Source: Gemmatimonadota bacterium
GTDB taxonomy: Bacteria; Gemmatimonadota; Gemmatimonadetes; Gemmatimonadales; Gemmatimonadaceae
Assembly: GCA_026387895.1 (NCBI GenBank)
Contig: JAPLKT010000152.1
Coordinates: 19,773 to 81,519, forward strand
Direction: 5' to 3'
DNA length: 61,747 bases
Of the stretch, positions 20,401 through 28,030 are shown piece after piece. The notes under the pieces were generated by a model, which was given only the letters and a program-made list of their open reading frames with translations, did no database searches and had not been told where the DNA came from. Numbering within the stretch: position 1 is the stretch's first letter; each line of letters starts with the position of its first letter. The translations under genes were made by a program, and so were the position numbers.

Positions 20401-20603
20401 AAATGCCGCAGGCGTGGGCCTCGCTCGTGCGCGCTCAGCGCTGGAGCGTGATCTTCACCGGCCGGAACCTCGGCGTGAAGACCAACTACACCGGTGTCGA
20501 TCCCGAAGCAGCGCAGTCCAACAGCGACCAGCGCGGTAACGAGGAGTACTTCTCGACGCCGCCGCTGCGCACGTTCATGCTCCGCATGAACTTTACTTTC
20601 TAA
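17484..20603 (+). CDS. SusC/RagA-family TonB-linked outer-membrane transporter
   Basis: Outer-membrane channel that imports oligomers or peptides in partnership with a SusD-like lipoprotein, energised by TonB. The ATG at 17484 has AGGGAG seven bases upstream and places a signal peptide at the N-terminus ([24 protein letters not shown]). Next come a carboxypeptidase-regulatory-like domain ([10 protein letters not shown]...[11 protein letters not shown]...GAYSIRGV), a plug domain with the SusC-type segments [21 protein letters not shown] and [27 protein letters not shown], and a long beta-barrel ending in the aromatic FMLRMNFTF. The 1039 residues are normal for the family. The SusD-like gene follows 13 bases later. 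The cargo is unknown. Confidence 0.93.
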   Translation: [1039 protein letters not shown]

Positions 20604-20616
20604 GCCGAGCGCATAT

Positions 20617-21978
20617 ATGAACTACTTTATCTCTGCGCGCCGCGCCCTTCGGCCGGTCGGCGCTCTAGCAGCCGCGATGGTGCTGGCCAGTTGCAGCAAG
20701 GACATCCTGAACGTGGCCACGCCCGACGTGCTGTCGGCGTCGGTGCTCAACAGCAGCCTCGGCGCGACCACGATGCGCAACGGTGCGTATCAGGATTTCG
20801 TCGTCGCGTTCTCGGGCACTATCGACGGGTACCTCGTGTCGACCGAAAACATGGGCGACGCGATCAAGACCGTGGATACGTTCGCGGATCGTTACTTCAC
20901 GAACGAACGTCGCCAGAATGAAAATCTGCGCGGCGCCGCGAGCACGATGTACAACGCTATGCATCTCGCCCGGGCCGGCTTATCGACCTCGATCATTGCT
21001 TGGGGCAAGGTGAAGCCGGCAACCACGGCAGCGAAGGACTCGCTCGCCGAGATGTACGCGGTGCGTGGGTACATGGAGGATTTCTTTGCCGAAGCGTATT
21101 GCTCTGGCGTGCCGTTCAGCTCGGTTGCCGCTGACGGATCGTTCGTCTACGGCTTGCCGTTGACGACCACGCAGATGCTCACGACGGCTTCTGCGTCCTT
21201 CGACACCGCCACGACGCTCTCCACGGGGACCAACCCCAAGTACCTCGCGGCTATTGGTAAGGCGCGTGCCCTGCTGAACCAGGGGCAGTTCTCGGCGGCC
21301 GCGGCCGCGGTGGCTGCGGTGCCGACGACGTACAAGTACACCATTTTCCACTCGGTGGCGACAGGCCGTCAGCAGAACGGCATCTACAATGCCACGTTCG
21401 TCAACGGATCGCGGTACACCGTGGGCACGAGCGAAGGCACCAACGGGCTCGCCTACCTGACCACGCCAGCGGATCCCCGCGCCCCGTGGCTTGCGTCGAC
21501 AACCCGTACGGGGTTTGACGGCACGAACCGCAACCTCCCGATCGAGCAGAAGTACACGGGGCAGAACTCGCCGGTGATCTTGGCCGACGGCATCGAGGCT
21601 CGCCTGATCGAGGCCGAAGCCAAGTTGCAGGGTGGGGCGCAGGCGGATCGCGATTCGGTCTTCGCGCGTCTCAATGTGCTTCGCGCCACCGGCTTGGCCG
21701 CTGCGATCACGCCGCTTGCGGCGTCGCCGACCACGCAGGCTGCCGCGGTCGACATGCTCTTCAAGGAGCGCGCCCTGTGGCTGTGGCTCACCGGGCATCG
21801 CCTCGGCGATCTGCGTCGCTTGGTCCGTCAGTATGGCCGTGACGCAGAAGCCGTGTTCCCGACGGGCGCGGTGGATGTGCGAGTTGGCAACAACTACGGC
21901 ACCGACGTCAACATGATCGTGCCGATCACGGAAAAGAACAATCCGAGCTTTACGGGTTGCCTCGACCGCAAGGCGTAA
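20617..21978 (+). CDS. SusD/RagB-family surface lipoprotein
   Basis: Substrate-binding lid of the SusC transporter. The 453-residue protein has a lipoprotein signal with lipobox LASC (Cys about 26), followed by helical SusD-like sequence: MYNAMHLARAGLS, LAEMYAVRGYMEDFFAEAYCSGVPFS, and near the C-terminus MLFKERALWLWLTGHRLGDLRRL, which matches the conserved helix of the family. It is shorter than many SusD proteins (about 500-600). It forms an operon with the SusC gene upstream; a terminator follows. Confidence 0.9.
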   Translation: MNYFISARRALRPVGALAAAMVLASCSKDILNVATPDVLSASVLNSSLGATTMRNGAYQDFVVAFSGTIDGYLVSTENMGDAIKTVDTFADRYFTNERRQNENLRGAASTMYNAMHLARAGLSTSIIAWGKVKPATTAAKDSLAEMYAVRGYMEDFFAEAYCSGVPFSSVAADGSFVYGLPLTTTQMLTTASASFDTATTLSTGTNPKYLAAIGKARALLNQGQFSAAAAAVAAVPTTYKYTIFHSVATGRQQNGIYNATFVNGSRYTVGTSEGTNGLAYLTTPADPRAPWLASTTRTGFDGTNRNLPIEQKYTGQNSPVILADGIEARLIEAEAKLQGGAQADRDSVFARLNVLRATGLAAAITPLAASPTTQAAAVDMLFKERALWLWLTGHRLGDLRRLVRQYGRDAEAVFPTGAVDVRVGNNYGTDVNMIVPITEKNNPSFTGCLDRKA

Positions 21979-21999
21979 GAAGTCGTCGTTTCAATCACG

Positions 22000-22038
22000 A
22001 AGAAACGGACGATGAGCAATCATCGTCCGTTTCTTTTT
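22000..22038 (+). terminator. Rho-independent terminator after the SusCD pair
   Basis: Perfect 16-bp stem (22000-22015 with 22020-22035), GCAA tetraloop, and T-rich 3' side. It lies between the SusD stop and the creatininase-family gene, separating the two transcripts. Confidence 0.88.
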
Positions 22039-22051
22039 CCTGAGGATTCCC

Positions 22052-22906
22052 ATGTCGAGAGTTTTCGCGCGTCGGACCGCACTCGCGCTGTGCACGCTGT
22101 TGCTGACACCGATTGTCACGCACGCCCAAACGAAGTCGGCGGCACCATTGGTCGAGTTCGAGAACATGACCTGGCCCGAAGTAAAGGCTGCGATTGCCGC
22201 GGGGAAGACCACGGCGCTTTTCTACACGGGTGGCACCGAACAGCGTGGGCCGCAGAACATCAACGGCGGCCACAACTACATGGCGAAGGCCACGGTGAAG
22301 GAGCTCGCCGTCCGGCTCGGCAACGCGATCGCGATGCCGGTGCTCGCCTACACGCCGAATAATGCGAGTGCTCAGCTGCCCGGGACTATTGGGCTCACGC
22401 CGGAGCTGCTCTCGGCGATGCTGGAGCGCATGTCGGAAGAAGCCATCAAGACTGGATTTAAGAACGTCGTGCTGATGGGAGACCATGGGGGTGGGCAGCC
22501 GAACGCCTACAAGTCCGTGGCCGAGAAGCTTGACGCGAAGTATGCGCCGCAGGGCGTGCATGTGTTTTTCGCGGATTCGATTTACGCTCCGCGGCAGGCT
22601 GCGTTTGACGAATGGCTGGCCAAGAACGGCTACCCGACCGGCGGCCACGCGAGTCTTATTGACACGTCGGAGCTGCTGTACCTGTGCGCCGATGTCTGCG
22701 TGCGGAAAGAGCTCGTGTCGACCGCGTTGGGCGACCCCGTTCAGGCCCCAGGGGCGGCGCGTGATCCAAATGCCACGCGCCTGAACAACGGCATCACCGG
22801 CGACGCGCGGAGGTCGACGGCCGAGCTCGGTAAACGGATGTTTGATTTGAAGATGGAATACGGTATTCGGCAGATTCAGCGACTGATTCCGCCGCCGACG
22901 AAATAA
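22052..22906 (+). CDS. Exported creatininase-family protein
   Basis: A 284-residue protein with a signal peptide (RTALALCTLLLTPIVTHAQ) and the creatininase/creatinine amidohydrolase fold: the GGTEQRGP segment, GTIGLTPELLSAMLERM, and VVLMGDHGGGQ. In classical members the first motif (ExHGPHxPxxxD) supplies metal ligands; here the matching residues read E-Q-R and the distal Asp is replaced in GGHN, so metal binding must differ or be weaker. The His of GDHGG is kept. Real activity on creatinine is unlikely to be safe to assume; cyclic amide hydrolysis is the family's general chemistry. It stands alone between two terminators, downstream of the SusCD pair. Confidence 0.82.
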   Translation: MSRVFARRTALALCTLLLTPIVTHAQTKSAAPLVEFENMTWPEVKAAIAAGKTTALFYTGGTEQRGPQNINGGHNYMAKATVKELAVRLGNAIAMPVLAYTPNNASAQLPGTIGLTPELLSAMLERMSEEAIKTGFKNVVLMGDHGGGQPNAYKSVAEKLDAKYAPQGVHVFFADSIYAPRQAAFDEWLAKNGYPTGGHASLIDTSELLYLCADVCVRKELVSTALGDPVQAPGAARDPNATRLNNGITGDARRSTAELGKRMFDLKMEYGIRQIQRLIPPPTK

Positions 22907-22929
22907 GCGGGTACCGGACGCCTCATACA

Positions 22930-22964
22930 AAAAAGGGCCGCGCGATCTGCGCGGCCCTTTTTGT
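22930..22964. terminator. Bidirectional hairpin terminator
   Basis: A-run, 9-bp G/C stem (GGGCCGCGC with GCGCGGCCC), 5-base loop, then a T run; A and T tracts flank it on both sides (22930-22964). It serves the convergent creatininase-family and aldolase-fold genes. Confidence 0.9.
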
Positions 22965-22985
22965 ATCTCGTTATTCTACAGGGTC

Positions 22986-23942
22986 TTAGCGACCGCCTGC
23001 CTTCATACCGATCTCCACCGCCTTGAAGCCTGGGTCCCCCCAGTTCATCACGAACACGGAGAATCCCTGCTTCATCCGCATCTCGATGTCGGTGGCGTTT
23101 GCCGGGAAGCCGCAGGCGATCTTGAACTCCTTGCAGGCGGCGAGCACCTGCTGGATTGCCCCTTCCCAACCCTTCTCGTCAAAGGTGCGCTTGCCGTCGG
23201 CGTCGGTCGTCGTGAACACCCCGCGAAGCGTCCCCGCACCGGGCCAAAGCACGCCTATGCCTGGCACCGCAGCGATTTCTCGAACGTGCGCGAGCCCTTC
23301 CTTGCTCTCGATGATCGTCCAGTTCGTGAGTTCGCCGTTTGGATTGAGCGGATATAGGTCGGCCTTCGCCTTGTACTCCTTATCCGACACCCCCCAGTAG
23401 GCGGGGGCGTTCCCCACCGCGTCGGGGCGCGTTCCGCTCTGTGCCTTGAAGCGCATCGCTGCGAGCCCGACCTTCAGCTCCGCCGCGCTCTCCACCTCGG
23501 GGAACATCACGGTGGTCACGCCGAGGTCTAGCGCCTTGCCGATGCGTTCTGCGGCGAGGGTCGGGTTCTCGGCGATCTTATGGGTTTTCACGGCGAGGGG
23601 GTGGGCCCAGCGCTGAGCGGGAGTCCCGCCGTCCTGCATCCCCTTTACGAAGTCCAAGTAGCCCGCGTAGCCCTTGTCCCAGTCCCCTTCCATGCCGCCG
23701 TCAAAGACGAAATCCGAGGGGGTATGCGCCAGGGCGTCGGCGGCCAGCTGGGCCGCGGTTTTGGTCGGGACCGTGGTGGTATCACCCCGGGGGCGACGGT
23801 TGGAGGGCGCATAAAGACCGAAGACCGGCTTATGCTGCGCCAGTAGCTCGGCCACCGGGTTCAGGTGACGGGCGCCCTGATGCAACGCTAGCAGAGCGGG
23901 CAGCGTAATGACAATCAGCATTGGAATCCAACGAACGCGCAC
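22986..23942 (-). CDS. HpcH/HpaI aldolase-fold protein with N-terminal signal segment
   Basis: A 318-residue protein that starts with a hydrophobic signal or anchor (RWIPMLIVITLPALLALH) and continues as the HpcH/HpaI aldolase/citrate lyase TIM barrel: TTVMFPEVESAAEL and WTIIESKEGLAHVREIAAVPGIGVLWPG. In active class II members a Glu (IET motif, kept here as IIES) and an Asp (GPxDLS motif) bind the metal; here the second motif is PGAGTL, without the Asp, and the usual catalytic His of the DxEH segment is also absent (DGGMEGD). Export of an aldolase fold is itself unusual. It may be a non-catalytic or repurposed member. Confidence 0.78.
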   Translation of the reverse strand: MRVRWIPMLIVITLPALLALHQGARHLNPVAELLAQHKPVFGLYAPSNRRPRGDTTTVPTKTAAQLAADALAHTPSDFVFDGGMEGDWDKGYAGYLDFVKGMQDGGTPAQRWAHPLAVKTHKIAENPTLAAERIGKALDLGVTTVMFPEVESAAELKVGLAAMRFKAQSGTRPDAVGNAPAYWGVSDKEYKAKADLYPLNPNGELTNWTIIESKEGLAHVREIAAVPGIGVLWPGAGTLRGVFTTTDADGKRTFDEKGWEGAIQQVLAACKEFKIACGFPANATDIEMRMKQGFSVFVMNWGDPGFKAVEIGMKAGGR

Positions 23943-24031
23943 AGGAATCTCCGGAATAATGGGCGGTTACTTTCGGTCGACGGCGAGTATCGCCTCAACG
24001 ACCGAACTCGGCAAGGGGTGCCGCTCGTTAT

Positions 24032-24049
24032 GCCCCCCTCCCGGGGGGC
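24032..24049. other. GC hairpin in the leader region of the cytochrome operon
   Basis: GCCCCCC and GGGGGGC (7-bp stem, loop TCCC) in the 218-base gap between the divergent aldolase-fold and DUF1592 genes, 112 bases before the GTG start. There is no T run, so it is not a standard terminator. Role unknown; nothing else recognisable is seen in this gap. Confidence 0.35.
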
Positions 24050-24160
24050 TGGTTCGACAGTACTTGCGGGGTCGTGGTTTCCGTCCCACCTTATGTGCGC
24101 GTCCATACAATAGAAGGGCGCGATTTCGTTCCTGCCTGCGAATAACTGAGAGTTAATCAC

Positions 24161-26617
24161 GTGAGAGCTATCACCGTTGCAACGGTTTCCGGACTGTTGC
24201 TCGCGTCCGTTTGTGTTGCCTACGCCGTGCGTCCTGCGGCGCTGGTCGCCGCGCGCGCGCCTGTCACGCATGCGCTGATTGTCTCCCCGGAGGCGCTCAC
24301 CTCGGTCGTCCAGAAGCGGTGCGCAGAGTGCCATAACGACGACAAACGTCGCGGCGACCTCTCGCTTGAGACCTTTGATGTGGCGGCGGCGGCCAAGTCG
24401 CCAGCACTCTCGGAAAAGATCATTGCCAAGCTCCGCGCAGGGATGATGCCGCCGCCGGGGTGGCAAAAGCCGGGTGGTGACACGCTCGCGGCCTTGGCCT
24501 CAACGCTTGAACGGCTAGTTGACGCGGCCGCCATCATCAATCCGAACCCGGGGTCCCGCAGCTTCCAGCGGTTGAACCGCTCCGAGTACGAGAAGTCGGT
24601 GCACGATTTGCTGACGCTCGATATTGACGCCGGCTCGTGGCTCCCGCTCGACACCAAGAGCAACAACTTCGACAACATCTCCGACGTGCAGGTCCCCTCG
24701 GCGACGACGCTCGACGCGTACATGGACGCCGCTGCGGAAGTGAGTCGCATGGCCGTGGGCGACCCGAAGGCCACCCGTGCCGCCAAGACGTACAAGATTC
24801 CGCGGCTTGCGTCACAAATGGATCAGGTGGACGGAGCGCCGTTTGGCACACGTGGTGGGATCAGCGTGATGCACAACTTCCCCGCCGACGGTCAGTACGT
24901 GCTGTCAACTATGATGCACTCGATTCCGACCGGCCAGATTTTTGGTTCCGCCGCGCCGTTTGACGAGATGATTGAGTTCTCCGTGAACGGCGAGCGGGTC
25001 GCGATGATCCCCGTCGACCGCGGGATGTCGCAGGCCGATCCGACCGGCATGGACGTGAAGACCCCGCCGATCCAGCTCCGTGCTGGCCCGCAGCGTGTGA
25101 CCGCGGCGTTCGTCCGCACCTTTGATGGGCCGGTGAACGACAACCTTGCCCCGATCGCCAACAGCATTGCCGACACCCAGATTGGGTCGCAGAGCGGTGT
25201 GACCGCGCTGGCGCATCTCCGCGAAGTGACCGTCACGGGTCCTTTCAACGCGACCGGCGTGTCGGACACGCCGAGCCGTAAGCGGATTTTCAGCTGCCGT
25301 CCGTTGTCGCCGGCAGAGGCGCGGCCCTGTGCGGAGCGCATTGTGGCGACCCTCGGTGGCGCCGCGTATCGTCGGGCGCTGAACGCGAACGACGTGACCG
25401 GGCTGATGAAGTTCTACGATCGCGGCGCCAAGGAAGGAGGCTTCGAGATCGGCGTGCGTCGCGCGCTCGAGGCGATGCTTTCGAGCCCGCATTTCATTTT
25501 CCGCGTTGAAGAGATTCCGAAGGGCGCCAAGGCTGGGTCACGGGTCGCGGTCGGCGATGCTGATCTCGCAACGCGGCTTGCGTTCTTCATCTGGGGAACG
25601 CCGCCGGACGAGAAGTTGATGGCGGTGGCCCGCGCTGGTGGGTTGAGCACGCCGGAAGGACTTCGGACGCAGGCCGCGCGGTTGCTCGCCGACCCGCGGA
25701 GCGACGCCCTTTCCACGCGATTCGCTGCCCAGTGGTTGCGCCTGCAGGACATCGAGAAGGTGCATCCGGATGCATTGCAGTTCCCGAACTTCCGTCAGCA
25801 GCTCGCCGACGCCATGCGTCACGAGACGGAACTGTTCTTCATGAGCATCGTGCGCGAGAACCGGAGCGTGCTCGACCTGCTCTCCGCGAACTACACGTAC
25901 GTCAACGACGAGCTGGCCCAGCACTACGGCATGCCCGGGATCACGGGGAGCAACTTCCGTCGGGTGCAGTATGCCGATAATCGCCGGAGCGGGCTCTTGG
26001 GTCAGGGCAGCATTCTGACACTGACCTCGCATGCGAATCGCACGTCGCCTGTGCTCCGCGGTAAGTGGGTCATGGAAGTGATCCTCGGATCGCCGCCGCC
26101 ACCGCCGCCGCCGAATGTGCCGGACCTGGAAAAGACGGGCGAGGCCAAGGACGGACATTTCCTCAGCACTCGCGAACGGATGGAAATGCACCGCGCGAAC
26201 CCGGCGTGCGTGTCGTGCCACAAGGTCATTGACCCCATTGGCTTGGCACTCGACAACTTTGACGTGACCGGCCAGTGGCGCATTCGCGAGAACGGCGCGT
26301 CGCTCGACACGCAAGGCCAGCTCTATGATGGCTCCGCGGTGTCGTCGCTGCCGGAGCTGCGGGCCGCATTGCTCAAGCACCCCACGCCGATCATTCGCAC
26401 CTTCACGCAGAACCTCATGGCATACGCCCTCGGGCGCCGCGTGGAGTTCTACGACCAGCCGACCATCCGCAAGATTCAGCATGATGCTGAGCCCAGCGGC
26501 TACAAGTTTGACCGGTTTGTGATGGGCATCGTATCGAGCGATGCATTCCGTATGCGTCGCGTGCCGGCGGCAGTTTCCGCCGACGCTGCGACACGCAACT
26601 CCAGCGGCACCCGCTAA
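24161..26617 (+). CDS. Planctomycete-type di-heme cytochrome c protein (DUF1587/1592/1588/1585)
   Basis: An 818-residue exported protein starting at GTG, with a signal segment (VSGLLLASVCVAYAV). A PSCyt1-like heme site, CAECH (C54-C57-H58), is followed by DUF1587-like sequence (SFQRLNRSEYEKSVHDLL), then DUF1595/DUF1592-like parts (CAERIVATLGGAAYRR, LEAMLSSPHFIFRVEE, LATRLAFFIWGTPPDE, FAAQWLRLQDIE), DUF1588 with a second heme site CVSCHK (C683-C686-H687), and DUF1585 (FTQNLMAYALGRRVE). These families have no firm biochemical role; two c-type hemes point to electron transfer in the periplasm or at the surface. The DUF1552 gene follows after 21 bases and the ankyrin gene overlaps that, making a three-gene operon. 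Confidence 0.9.
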   Translation: MRAITVATVSGLLLASVCVAYAVRPAALVAARAPVTHALIVSPEALTSVVQKRCAECHNDDKRRGDLSLETFDVAAAAKSPALSEKIIAKLRAGMMPPPGWQKPGGDTLAALASTLERLVDAAAIINPNPGSRSFQRLNRSEYEKSVHDLLTLDIDAGSWLPLDTKSNNFDNISDVQVPSATTLDAYMDAAAEVSRMAVGDPKATRAAKTYKIPRLASQMDQVDGAPFGTRGGISVMHNFPADGQYVLSTMMHSIPTGQIFGSAAPFDEMIEFSVNGERVAMIPVDRGMSQADPTGMDVKTPPIQLRAGPQRVTAAFVRTFDGPVNDNLAPIANSIADTQIGSQSGVTALAHLREVTVTGPFNATGVSDTPSRKRIFSCRPLSPAEARPCAERIVATLGGAAYRRALNANDVTGLMKFYDRGAKEGGFEIGVRRALEAMLSSPHFIFRVEEIPKGAKAGSRVAVGDADLATRLAFFIWGTPPDEKLMAVARAGGLSTPEGLRTQAARLLADPRSDALSTRFAAQWLRLQDIEKVHPDALQFPNFRQQLADAMRHETELFFMSIVRENRSVLDLLSANYTYVNDELAQHYGMPGITGSNFRRVQYADNRRSGLLGQGSILTLTSHANRTSPVLRGKWVMEVILGSPPPPPPPNVPDLEKTGEAKDGHFLSTRERMEMHRANPACVSCHKVIDPIGLALDNFDVTGQWRIRENGASLDTQGQLYDGSAVSSLPELRAALLKHPTPIIRTFTQNLMAYALGRRVEFYDQPTIRKIQHDAEPSGYKFDRFVMGIVSSDAFRMRRVPAAVSADAATRNSSGTR

Positions 26618-26638
26618 CCCCGTAGCACGAGGAATTCG

Positions 26639-28030
26639 ATGACGTACATCAGTGGCAAGGCACTTCCGCGTCGTACCTTCCTGCAAGGGATGGGTGCGAC
26701 CGTCGCACTCCCCTTCCTCGACGCCATGTTCCCGGCGGGCAAGCCGACGTGGCGGATCACGTCGCAGCAGGCGCCGCGCATGGTCGCGATCGAGATGGTG
26801 CACGGCGCGGCGGGTTGCAATGAACTCGGCGCATCGCTGAACTACTGGTCGCCAGCAGCCACCGGACGCGCGTTCGATCTCTCGCCATCGGCGTTGAGCC
26901 CGCTCGAGCCGTTCCGCGACTACCTGACGATTATCAGCAACACGGATTGCCGTGAAGCCGAACCGAACGCCCCGAAGGAGATCGGTGGCGATCACTTCCG
27001 GTCGAGCGCGGTGTACCTGACGCAATCGCACCCCAAGCAGACGGAAGGGTCGGACATTCATGTGGGCGAGTCGATTGACCAGATCTACGCCCGCAAGTTC
27101 GGACAGACGACGCCGATTCCGTCGATGCAGTTGTGCATTGAGAACGTGGACCAGGCGGGCGGATGCGCGTATGGCTATGCCTGCGTGTACACCGACTCGA
27201 TTTCGTGGGCCTCGCCCACGGAGCCGCTGCCCGTGATTCGCGACCCGCGCGTGGCCTTCGAGAAGTTGTTCGGGGTTGGCGGGTCGACGGAAGAGCGTTT
27301 TGCCCGTCGGCAGTCGCGTCGCAGCATTCTCGACTGGGTCGCGAGCGAGATGGTGTCGCTCAAGGGCTCGCTCGGCGCTGACGACCGGACGCGTCTCGAC
27401 CGGTATCTGGAAGACATCCGCGAAGTCGAGCGCCGCATTCAGGCAATCGAAACGCGCAATATCAGCGGCGAACAGCGCGACATGCCCGAAGCGCCGGCCG
27501 GTGTGCCGGATTCGTTCTCGGAGCACGTGGCGGTGATGTTCGACATTCAGGCGCTGGCCTTTGCGTCCGATATCACGCGCGTGTTCTCGTTCAAGATGGG
27601 CCGCGACGGCTCGGCGCGTACGTATCCTGAGAGCGGCACCGACAAGCCGTTCCACCCTGCCTCGCACCACGGCGGCAACAAGAAGGGCGTGAGCGATTTC
27701 CAGATGATCAACAAGTACCATGTGGCGCAGTTGCCGTACTTCCTGAACAAGCTCAAGGCGATTCAGGAGAACGATGGCAACTTGCTCGACAAGACGATGA
27801 TCATTTACGGATCGCCGATGGCCGACAGCAACCTGCACAGCCATCGCCGCTGCCCGCTGATCGTGGTGGGTAAGGCCGACGGCCGCATGGGAGGCAACGT
27901 GCACATCAAGGCGCCGGATGGCACGCCGATGGCGAATGCGATGTTGAGCATGATGCACACGCTCGGCGTCAACGACATGAAGTCGCTTGGTGACAGCACC
28001 GGAACCCTGAACCTCTCGTCTCATGCGTAA
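26639..28030 (+). CDS. Tat-exported DUF1552 protein
   Basis: A 463-residue DUF1552 protein. The N-terminus carries a twin-arginine signal (LPRRTFLQGMGATVALPFLDAMF), so it is folded before export, often a sign of a cofactor or metal. Family-like stretches include IEMVHGAAGCNE, NTDCREAEPNAPKEIGGDH, SIDQIYARKFG, LDRYLEDIREVERRI and the C-terminal SPMADSNLHSHRRCPLIVVG. The overall fold recalls the sulfatase-like DUF1501 group, but that is inference. Ribosome-binding site GAGG lies about 8 bases upstream. It is encoded between the di-heme cytochrome and the ankyrin protein, overlapping the latter by 8 bases. Confidence 0.88.
   Translation: MTYISGKALPRRTFLQGMGATVALPFLDAMFPAGKPTWRITSQQAPRMVAIEMVHGAAGCNELGASLNYWSPAATGRAFDLSPSALSPLEPFRDYLTIISNTDCREAEPNAPKEIGGDHFRSSAVYLTQSHPKQTEGSDIHVGESIDQIYARKFGQTTPIPSMQLCIENVDQAGGCAYGYACVYTDSISWASPTEPLPVIRDPRVAFEKLFGVGGSTEERFARRQSRRSILDWVASEMVSLKGSLGADDRTRLDRYLEDIREVERRIQAIETRNISGEQRDMPEAPAGVPDSFSEHVAVMFDIQALAFASDITRVFSFKMGRDGSARTYPESGTDKPFHPASHHGGNKKGVSDFQMINKYHVAQLPYFLNKLKAIQENDGNLLDKTMIIYGSPMADSNLHSHRRCPLIVVGKADGRMGGNVHIKAPDGTPMANAMLSMMHTLGVNDMKSLGDSTGTLNLSSHA

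Noticed and set aside
23943-24160. Possible structured RNA in the gap before the DUF1592 gene
   Set aside because: Only one short GC hairpin is visible; no tRNA T-loop, riboswitch core or other known RNA signature could be matched.
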